Below, piece by piece: positions 41,991 through 51,000 of a stretch of 64,000 nt of DNA. The first letter of the stretch is position 1, and each line of letters starts with the position of its first letter. The stretch is taken from the NCBI RefSeq assembly GCF_035961655.1, contig NZ_CP108393.1:7153501-7217500 (forward strand), in the 5' to 3' direction. This DNA comes from Streptomyces sp. NBC_01317 (GTDB lineage: Bacteria > Actinomycetota > Actinomycetes > Streptomycetales > Streptomycetaceae). A program made the translations under genes and the position numbers. A model generated the notes under the pieces. It was given only the letters and a program-made list of their open reading frames with translations, ran no database searches and had not been told where the DNA came from.

Positions 41991-42742
41991 GTGACCGAGA
42001 CGAAGGCCGTGATGGCGATCTGCCGCCTGATGATGTCCGCCCGGAAGCGTTCGCGGAAGCGTCACGCTTCCGGGGCGCTTTCTACGCATGCCTGACCGCC
42101 AGGCGCGACGAATTGTTCGAGTTGGTGGACGCGGTGCTGTGTGCGGACGGCCCGGTGAAATCGCCGGTGGATCTGACGTTGGTGCCCGAACATTGCCGTG
42201 GGCACGGTGCGTTGTACGGCGCCCTCAACCGCGGCGGGGTGGACGTCGACCGTCTGCGGACGGTGCTGGCCGGGTTGCCGATGCCGCGTTTCGAGGGCGG
42301 ACGCCTGGTGCTCGCGGTCGACGTGTCACCGTGGCTGCGCTCAGACGCGCCGTGCTCGGCAGACCGGCTGTTCTGCCACGTCTACGGCCGGGCGAAATCC
42401 GCGTCACAATTCATCCCGGGCTGGCCGTACTCCTTCGTCGCCGTCCTCGAACCGGGAGCCACCTCGTGGACGGCGATCCTGGACGTGGTCCGGCTCGGAC
42501 CCGAAGACGATGCGACCGCCGTCACCGCCACCCAGCTCCGCACCGTGGCCGAGCGGCTCATCTCAGCCGGCCAGTGGGCGCCCGGCGACCCGGACATCAC
42601 GATCGTCAGGGACGCGGGTTACGACGTCACCCGCCTGGTCTGGGTCCTGCGGGATCTTCCTGTCGAGTTGGTCGGGCGGATCCGCAGCGACCGGGTGATG
42701 CGGCTGCCAAAGCCCTCGCTCAAGGAGTACGCCCTGGCCTAT
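41991..42742 (+). pseudogene. IS701-type transposase, N-terminal half
   Basis: GTG 41991 follows CAGGAG and reads VTETKAVMAICRL. A missing base near 42028 then shifts the frame to DDVRPEAFAEASRFRGAFYACL, continuing through 'LAVDVSPWLRSDAPCSADRLFCHVYGR' (first catalytic Asp region) to KPSLKEYALAY at 42742. There the IS5-like copy begins. The C-terminal half resumes in frame at 58501. Confidence 0.88.
42740..42742 (+). repeat. TAT target duplication, left copy
   Basis: TAT immediately precedes the left end of the composite transposon; the same TAT follows its right end at 58501-58503. With one copy, the interrupted gene reads ...ALAY-PQGGRPPKHG in frame. Confidence 0.75.
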
Positions 42743-42791
42743 GAAGCCGTATCTCAACCGAACGTGATCGTTTGATTCTCGCTGGTCAGGC

Positions 42792-43385
42792 ATGGTTTCG
42801 GTCGGGGCGAGGGAGAGTTCCGACGTTCTGTTCCGCTTGATCGGTGAAGGGTGTGCGGTGGCGTCGATTCTGGGGTTGCTGGAGGTGCGGGAAGCGGCTG
42901 CTCGCGAGCGAGTCGAGGATCTGCGGGAGGCGGCGGCCCGGGCGGCTGCCGTTCTGGAGGCGGCCGAGATCGAGCTGGACCGGCGGGTGATCGCGCGGGA
43001 AGAACTCCTCGAGGCCCTGGCCGTGTCCGCTGCCGAGACCACCGCCGCGACTGAGGCAGAGACGGAGACGGAATCGGTGTGTGAGCCCGCGCCGTTGGCG
43101 GGAACGATGGTGCCGTCCTGGCGGGATGGTCTGCCGACGGCTGTTCTCGCGCCGGACTACCAGCGGATCCTGGGCATTGTGGCGGACCGGTCGGGCCAGG
43201 AGTAGGTGAGGGCCAAGGAGATCGCGGTGGTGCTGGGGCTGGAGCCGACGCCGGCGAAGGTGGAGGGCGTGCGGTCGAAGGCGAGGCGGCTGGCTGAGCG
43301 CGGGTGGCTGGTCCTGGAGGCGTCGGGGATGTTCAGCCCTCGCCGCAGGTCCGTGGCCGGGCCAGGCGGCGGCTCATCCTCGTGA
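42792..43385 (+). pseudogene. IS-associated accessory ORF with C-terminal winged helix, interrupted by TAG
   Basis: Starts MVSVGARESSDVLF; a Glu/Ala/Arg-rich helical coiled-coil segment ('REAAARERVEDLREAAARAAAVLEA') is followed by a linker and 'LAPDYQRILGI'. A TAG at 43203-43205 interrupts the frame, which then continues 'VRAKEIAVVLGLEPTPAKVEGVRSKARRLAERGWL' to TGA at 43383. The right copy has no stop at this point, so this one is broken. The C-terminal part looks like a winged helix-turn-helix. The family accompanies transposases in Streptomyces; its role is unknown. Confidence 0.75.
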
Positions 43386-44127
43386 TCATCGACCATTGGA
43401 TCATTGCCTCGCTGGTGGCGGTCAGGGTTTCGTAGTCGCGGGCCAGACGGCGGGAATGCATCAGCCATGCGAACGTGCGCTCCACCACCCACCTGCGGGG
43501 CAACACCACAAACCCTTCCATGGTGTCGGTGCGCTTGACGACCTGGAGGGCGAGCGCGAGTTTCTCTCTCGCCCAGCCGATCAGGCCGCCGGTGTAACCG
43601 CCGTCGGCCCAGACCAGGGTGATCTCGCGGTGCAGGGTGTGCAGCCGCTAAATCAGGGGCACGGCCGCATCCCGGTCGCCGACGTTCGCGGCGGTCACCG
43701 CGACGACCAGCAGCAGGCCGAGCGTGTCGGTCACGATATGCCGTTTGCGGCCCGGCACCTTCTTCCCGCCGTCGTACCCGCTCGAGGAAAGCGGCACCGA
43801 GGCGGAGGCCCGCACCGACTGCGCGTCGATGATGCCCGCCGAAGGCTCCGCCTCCCGGCCCTCGCGCTCACGAACCTTCCCACCTAGCCGGTCATGGAAC
43901 TCCGCGACCAACCCGTGCTCCCGCCACCGCCGGAAGAAGGCATAAACCCGGCCCCAGGCAGGGAAGTCCGCGGGCATCGCGCGCCAGGAGATCCCGCCCG
44001 CGACCAGGTACCGGATCGCGTCCAGCAGTCGGCGGTGGCAGTAACCCTCGGGCTGCCCGCCCTTGCCCTCCAACCAGGCGGGCGCCGGCAGCAACGGACG
44101 CACCGCCGCCCACTCCACATCCGTCAT
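43333..44127 (-). pseudogene. IS5-family transposase of left copy, internal stop
   Basis: From ATG 44127 (MTDVEWAAVRPLLPAPAW) it reads through 'GISWRAMPADFPAWGRVYAFFRRWREHGL' and 'IIDAQSVRA' (first catalytic Asp), then hits TAG at about 43648-43650 ([31 protein letters not shown]). The rest, including 'WADGGY' (second Asp) and '[23 protein letters not shown]' (Glu), stays in frame to 43333. The right copy has Leu-Thr at this point. A catalytic protein cannot be made without read-through. Confidence 0.87.
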
Positions 44128-44415
44128 GTCCGAGGGATACCGACGCACCCGATCAGGATGATCAGCCGCGTTCCCGTACACGTGCGCGAGGCAATCACAC
44201 GATGGAGGGACCGAGTTGAAGGCAACGGGGACGTGCGCGTACAACTGCGACAACAGGGCCTCCTGGAACCGCTCGGATGGGATCGCACCCCCGAGCTACC
44301 AAGAGGCCCTGCGCCTTCAAGCCCCGCCCACAAAAAGATCACCCGACCAGGAACCCTGTTCGACCACCACGTTCCAACACCGGTTGAGAAACGGCTTGTC
44401 AGTGTTGCCGTCAAA

Positions 44416-44459
44416 CGACGCAGAAGCCCCACCGGAATTCCGGTGGGGCTTCTGCGTCG
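44416..44459 (-). terminator. Perfect 20-bp hairpin downstream of Imm1 gene
   Basis: Arms 44416-44435 and 44440-44459 pair perfectly around AATT. Located about 150 bp after the Imm1 stop, just inside the transposon cargo, it probably ends the toxin-immunity transcript. The stretch 44460-44609 between them holds no convincing gene. Confidence 0.7.
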
Positions 44460-44609
44460 CGAATATTTCACCTTGCCTGATTTTAAGTAGATGGCTCGGC
44501 GTACATGCCTATCGAACGCCTCAGCTCGTCTATTTCGGCTCTATAACCACTACTCCCCACGAAACTTTCCTCTGCGGGGCGACAGTGCGAGTACCGCATA
44601 CCAGGATCT

Positions 44610-45035
44610 TCAGGGATGCACCGCTTGCCATTGAACACAGGTAGGACGCCGTCCTCCCGAAGACAAGAATTCCTTGACTCCTCGCCGAACAAGATCGATA
44701 GGAATTTCCGAATTGGCGGGAAACTCCGTCATGTGCCCCTGGATGTAATACACAGGAGAGCGACCGAGCGATCCCAAGGTGACTACATTGCCACTGGAAT
44801 CCAGGTAGGTAAGGATACCCACCTGGAGGTCCCTGTCGACCCCAACCAGCAGTTCATGATCGGGGAATCCGGAGGGCATGGAATCTCGCTCCAGAGAATG
44901 GATCTGAGCCAGGTTCTCGTAGACAGGACCACTCAGGAGTGAGTCGATCAACGAATCGACCTCCTCAGTCGTATGGAGGAGTGCCGGCCGCTCGCCGTGA
45001 TCCCATCGATATCGTGCTTCAGCACGAGCCTGCAT
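44610..45035 (-). CDS. Imm1-type immunity protein
   Basis: 141 residues, MQARAEARYRWDHG.... The C-terminal half carries Imm1 features: 'LLVGVDRDLQVGILTYLDSSGNVVTLG', 'YYIQGHMTEFPANSEIPIDLVRRGVKEFL' and the ending 'SSGGRRPTCVQWQ' (G-G-R-x-P-x-x-V-x-W). Imm1 proteins neutralise polymorphic toxins, particularly those with deaminase domains. The ATG lies 2 bp after the toxin stop, with GGGAGG inside the toxin's last codons, so the two are coexpressed. The sequence is visibly less GC-rich than the RHS body, matching the toxin tip. Confidence 0.88.
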   Translation of the reverse strand: MQARAEARYRWDHGERPALLHTTEEVDSLIDSLLSGPVYENLAQIHSLERDSMPSGFPDHELLVGVDRDLQVGILTYLDSSGNVVTLGSLGRSPVYYIQGHMTEFPANSEIPIDLVRRGVKEFLSSGGRRPTCVQWQAVHP

Positions 45036-45037
45036 GA

Positions 45038-48000
45038 TTAACGCCTCCCATATCTCCGGCTATTCCAGGCGCCACCCGAATCCTGCCAATGCACCGTAAG
45101 TGATCGATCGCCACCCAGCAGGGTGTCCAACACCTGGTCGCATCCCAATCTCACCGTACACGGACCCGTCGGAAAATTGATCACCAAATTCGCGTTCGCT
45201 ATGCCGTCTCGCGCCATTATGGCGGCGAATTTTTGCTCGACATCACTGGCCCGCCACGAGGTGGACGTTCCAGGCAACACGCCTCGTTGACGCAGTGTGT
45301 CGTTGACCCAACCGATCAAAGCGGCGTCTTCTCTTGTATTGCCGCTGACCAGATCGTATGAAGCACCATCCTCGGCAACTGCACGACCTGAAGTCGGGCC
45401 CCCTTCTTGATAGGCCGGTAGCCTCGCGGCCTCCGTGTCGCGATTGAAGTTGCAGTTATGAACGAGTACCGGTGTGGCCCCCGCCAGCACATAGTACGTA
45501 TGCAGGTCGGAGACCGTCAGGTTGTGGACAGCCGACTCCTGAGCCGTCCAACGTTCGATCGCGGTGATCTGGACGAAGGTGCCGGCGCTCGTCCGGAGCC
45601 ACTGGCCCGGGCGGAGGTCGGTCGCGTCGATCCACTTGTCGAGTTCGGGGACCCAGAAGGGGTGGCCGTCGGTCGCGGTGACCTGGGCTGTCTTGGAGCC
45701 GCGCTTGCCGTCCGTGTCGATGGTGACCTTGACCAGGTGCTTGAGACCCTGGCCCTTGATCTCCGCGGTGACCGTCTCGATCCGGGTCTCCCCGGTCTCC
45801 GGGTCGGTCGCGACGACCTTGTCGCCGGCCTTGACCTTCTCGATCGGCTTGGTGGTGCCGTCGGCCATCAGCACCTTCGTGCCGGGCACGAAGCTGTTGC
45901 AGGTGCCGCCCTCGTCGACCTTGCCCGAGCCGCCGCCACCGGAACTGCCGCCCTTGGTGCGGGAACCGCCACCGGAACTGCCGCTGGGCTTGCTTCCGCC
46001 GGCCTTGCTTCCGCCGCCCTTTCCTGAGCCGGCCACGGAAGAGGCCTTCGGGGCCGCCTTCGCCTGAGCCTGCTTCTGGGCCGCGTTACCGGTCTTCTTG
46101 GCTTGCTGAAGCGCCCTGTCGCTCGTTCTCTTGGCCGCCTCCGCCGCCTTTTTCTTCGCCCTTTGCGCCGCTTCCTTCTTGGCCTTCTCTATCGCCAGTT
46201 TCTTGGCTCGCAGCGCCGCGGCCTCAGCCGCCTTCGCCGCCTTGAGAACGGCCTCGGCCGCCTTCTTCGCCGTCTTGAACGCCTGGATGGCGTCGATGGT
46301 GCGGTTGATGGCCTTGAGGACGGACGGGATCTTGCCGAGCTTCGTCCACGGAATGGCTCCGAGGATGATGCTGCCGCAGGACCACATGTCACCGCCGAAG
46401 CAGGCCATCGCGTCGTTGATGCCGATGAAGTCCTTCAGCGTCTCCCAGGCCACGGCGAGGATCACCGAGGTCAGGGACTTGCCCTGCATCGCCTGCGCCT
46501 GGGAGACCTGTGCCGCGCTCAGGCCAGCGCCCGCGAGGGCCGCGGCCCGCTCGGAGGCCGAGAGGCTGATGGACAGACCCGTCGGGTCGGCCATCGTCAC
46601 CGGGTTGTTGTGCGCGTACGTATAGCCGTTGGACTGCATCGGGTCGTTCAGGTCGAGCACCGGGTCCGCGGACAGGAAGCGTCCGACCACCGGGTCGTAG
46701 AGACGGGCGCCGAGCGGCTGGTAGCCGGACGCGTCGTCCCTGGTCTTGCCCAGGAACCCGGTGTGGTTCTGGAGGCCGACATTGGCGGTGCCGCGCTCGT
46801 TGCCGAACGGGTCCTGCTTGCGGATCCGTACCGGCATGGTGCCGTACAGCCCGACCTCGGTGTACGCGCTGCCCTGGTGGTCCGTCGTCTGGGCGACCAG
46901 CGTCTCCGCACCGGTGCCGTAGGCGTAGCGCATGACCGCGCCGCCGGCCGCCGCGTAGGTGCGCTGGGTGCTGACCAGGACACCGCCCTTCTGGACGGTG
47001 ACCTCGGCCTCGCCCAGATAGAGCGTGGCCTCCTTGCCGTTGACGGTCAGCAGCCGTCCGCCGTCGGGACCGTAGATGTGGCGGGTGTCGTTCTGCGGCT
47101 CCCACAGCTGCGCCGCGGAAGCGCCGTCACAGGTCGCCAGCACGATCGGGGTCGAGTTGGCGGTCGCGCCGCCCTGGGCCGCGAGGCACAGGCCGGAGGC
47201 GACATGGGTGAGCTGGCCGGTGGCACCGCGCTTCAGCTCCTGCGCGGCGGAGCCGTCGCACTTCTGGACCTGGACCGCCGACCCGGACGTGTTCGCCGCG
47301 GGCCGCAGGCACCACGTGTCGTAGACCGAGAGCGTGCCCCGGTTGGGATCGGTCTGGGTCGCACCCGGGGTGGGGGTGAACTTGAGGCTCTGCGCCAGCG
47401 AGCTGTTGCAGCCGTACAGCTGGACCGGCTGACTCGCCGCCGGCGTATCCGACTTGATGTCGAGGCACTTCTGCGCCGGACCCACGTACGGGGTCCTGCC
47501 GCCGCTGCCCTGACCGGTGATCCGGTCGACCTGGCCGTCGTACGTCCAGGTCAGTTCCTGCTTGTCGCCGTTCTCGGTGGAGGTGACGGACTTGGTCTCA
47601 CCCGTCAGCTCGTACAGGCGCTGCGCCTCGGTGGTGACCTGCGCGCCGGCCGGGGTGGTGAACTTCTTGGTCACCTTGGCGAGCGTGCGGGGCTGGGTGC
47701 CGTCGGCCTTGCCGTAGGCGTAGTCGGTGACGGCGTCCTTGGCGGTGGTGCCGCCGAGGTCCTTCTCGGTCAGCTTCTTGCGGTTGCCGAGGAGGTCGTA
47801 CTCGTACTCCTGCCAGTAGCCGGAGTTGTCCTTGCCGGCCGTCACGTTGACGGCGCCGTCGGCGCTCTTCGGGGTGGTGCAGTTCTCCTGGTCCTTCGAG
47901 GTCCAGGCGGTCTTCAGCTGCCCCATCGGGTCGTAGACGAAGCACTGCCGTTCCTCGATGCCCACCGACTGCTCGCGGACCGAGGTGACGTTGCCGGCCG

Positions 48001-51000
48001 GATCGTAGGCGTACGACCGGTTCGAGACGAGGTTGCCGGCGACGACGGAGGTGTCCGCGCCCGTGCCCGACTTCTCCCGGTAGACCAGCTGGTCCTTCAG
48101 CTCACCACTGGACTCGTCGAACGAGTTCTGCGTCCACACCCGGTACGGCTGCGCGCCCAGGGTGGAGCGCATGACCTGGCCGTACGGCGAGTAGACGGTC
48201 TCGGAGCCGTACCAGTCCTTGCCGGAGAGCGAGAGGGGAAGGCCCTCCTTGTTGTAGCGGACGACCAGCTTCTCGGCGTCGAACCCGCCCACCGGCGGAA
48301 GCGTGGCCTCTTCCAGCTGGCCCGTTTCCGTGTAGGCGTAGTTGTACGTGTAGTCCTTCGCCAGGCCCCACGTGTCGGCCATCTGCTGCGGAAGCGACAG
48401 CGTCGTGGAGGTCGGCTGGTAGTCGTTCGTGTAGCCGTTGACCTTCTGGGTGTACGCCAGACCGTCGGTGTAGCGGGTGGCGGTGGCGGGCATTCCCTTG
48501 CCGCCGGGGACGGCGCCGTCGTAGCCGTACTCGGCCAGCAGCGTGCCGGTGGCGCTGTTCAGGCGCTGCTGGGTGGGCCGGGACAGCTCGTCGTAGCCGT
48601 TCCAGACCTTGACGCCGCGGGCGTTGGTCGCGGTGAGCGGCCGGTCGCGGTGGTCGTACGTGTTACGGGTCGTGCCGGAGTCCGGGTCGGTGGACGTCTC
48701 CAGCAGACCCCGGTGGTCGTACGTCCACGACCACGGGCGCGTCGGATCTGCCGAGCTGGTGGCCTCGGCCAACTGACCGATGGCGTCGTACGTGTAGCTC
48801 GTCGACGTGAAGCCGCCGGGGGCCGCCGGGTTGAACGTGTCCGTACGGGTCGTCCGGCCCAGCGCGTCGGTGTAGACCCGGTAGGAGGAGGCCCCCTGCG
48901 GGTTGATCACCTTCGACCAGTCCTCGCCGTACTCGTAGCGGGTGGCCCGCTCCGAGTACTCCCTGGACGAGGTCTCCTTAGTGACGGGGTCGACGTACTT
49001 GAGGTACGGCGTCTCCTCGACCACACGGCCGAGACCGTCGTACTTGTAGCGGGTGATGTTGGGAATGGCCGTGTCGGCGAGGGGCGTGAACAGCTCGCCG
49101 GGCTTCGCCTCGTGGGTCAGGTAGGCGTTGTTGGTCTGCCAGACCTCACCCGAGCTGTTGTACAGCGTGTCGGTGATCAGGTGACCGCCGCCGGTGGCCT
49201 CCTCCTGCGTCTGCCGCTCCCGGCCCAGGCCGTCGTAGAGGGTGACGGAGGTCTCGATCCGGTTCTCCTGGCCACGCGAGTACGTGGTGACGTACGACGG
49301 CTTGCGCTTGCCGTCGTCGTCGTCCGGGTCCACGTCCGGGATCGTGTAGACGGCCCGGAAGTCCGGCACCGCCGTCGCCGACGGGGTACGGCCCGGGGCC
49401 CAGGCCTCGGCGAGCCGACCCAGCGGGTCGTACACGGCCTCGCTGACCTTGTTGTTGGCGTCGGTCGTCTTCAGGGTGACCGAGCGGCCGGGCTCCAACT
49501 CCTGGATCTGGCTGTGGCCCAGCGAGTTCGTCTGGGTGACCTTGAAGACCTGCCCGGACGGCGGGTCGTAGGTGATCGTGGAGGGTTTCTGGTCCGGGTC
49601 GGTGCCCCGCACCACGCGGCCGACCTGGTCGAAGCCCGTGGTGCCGTTGGTCTGGAAGCCGGTGCCGGTGCCGTTCAGCGACCAGGACTCGGTGGCCAGA
49701 CCACGGGTCGAGGCGCCGAGCGCCGCGCCGTACGCGCCGCCGTCGTAGGCGGTACGGGCCGCGCCGCTCAGGGTCGTGAGGTCGGTCCAGTTCGCGTTCG
49801 CGCAGAGGGTCGGGGAGCTGAGCACCTGCTTGGTGAGGCCGATGAGGTTCTTGTCGGTGTCGTGCACGTACTCCGACTTGACGCACGACTCGTCGCCGGT
49901 CCTCTCGGTGTCACCGGAGGACTCCACCAGGATGGGCAGGCCGTACGTCGGCTCGTACGTCGTCAGGGTCTCTACGGTCCGCAGGGTGCGCTTGTCGTCG
50001 CTCTTCGTGCCGGAGGACTTCGTGTACGCGAATTCCTCGGGCTCGGTGACGCGCCAGGCGCGCAGGTCGCTCAGGCCGTCGTCGCGGTCGCGCCTGGCCA
50101 GTTCGGTGGCCTCGGGAACGGTGACGGAACGGGTGAGCCAGTTGCTGTCCGCGTCGGTGGCGCTCGTGTACGAGAGCTCCTCCGCGATGTGGCCGGCGAA
50201 GGGTTCCCTGTCCTTGGCGATCTCGGCGCCCGTGATGTCCTTGACGGACACGCTGTCGCCCATGCCCCGGAAGTAGCGGACGACGGCCTTGCTCTGCTTG
50301 CTGCCGATCTCGGGCTGCTCGGCGCCGGTGATCGTGGTGGTCTGCTCGAAGCCCGCGAACTGCGAATACGTACGCGTGGCCTTCTTGGTGAACTCCTGCT
50401 CGGCGAGCTTCCAGCCGGGGTTCTTGTAGTCGTACGCCGTCCTGGTGGCGTACGCGCCGTCGACGTCGGGGAGTTCCTCGATGCTGTCCACGACGTACTT
50501 GTGGAACCAGTCGATGTCCTGGAACTCGGGGTCGGGGTTCCAGTACACCGGATAGCACAGCCGGTCGTTGGACTTCAGCGCGGCCGTGTCCGTCTTGGCG
50601 GGCAGCGGGCCGTTGGCGCAGTCGCCCGTGGCCGGCTTGTAGGTGACGACGGTCTCGCCGCCGTACTCGTTGATGACCCGGCCGATACGCAGCCGGGAGA
50701 AGCCGGGACGCTGGGGGTTGACCGCCTTGACGCGGTTCGGCATGTCTTCGGCGTTGGGCTCGAAGCGCACCGGGTTGAGGGTGACCTTGGCGTCGGTCTT
50801 GCCGTTGCGGGCGTAGCCGGTACGGGTGATCGACTCCAGCCACAGGGCCGTGTTCGGGCCGGTCTTCAGCTCCGCGAAGTTCTGCGCGAGCCGGTACTCA
50901 TCGACGACTTGGGGGGTGACGCCGGCCCGGCGCTGGGCCCACGTGGTGATCTGGCCGAGGCGCTTACGGGACCAGAAGGACGGCCCGGCGTTCCAGCACT

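Larger units (their letters stand above)
42743..44398. mobile_element. IS5-like element, left copy
   Basis: 1656 bp with terminal repeats GAAGCCGTATCTCAACCG (42743) and, inverted, CAAGCCGTTTCTCAACCG (44398). It encodes an accessory ORF on the plus strand and a transposase on the minus strand, converging with a 53-bp overlap, the same layout as the right copy. Base-level similarity to the right copy is clear but incomplete, so they are relatives rather than fresh duplicates. Confidence 0.85.

Noticed and set aside
43157..44500. Several short frames across the left IS copy considered as separate genes
   Set aside because: They are pieces of one transposase split by an in-frame TAG and of its convergent accessory ORF, as comparison with the right copy shows.
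44483..44692. A 69-codon minus-strand frame after and overlapping the Imm1 gene, considered as a second immunity gene
   Set aside because: It overlaps the Imm1 3' end by 83 bp, has no convincing ribosome site and shows no immunity-family pattern.
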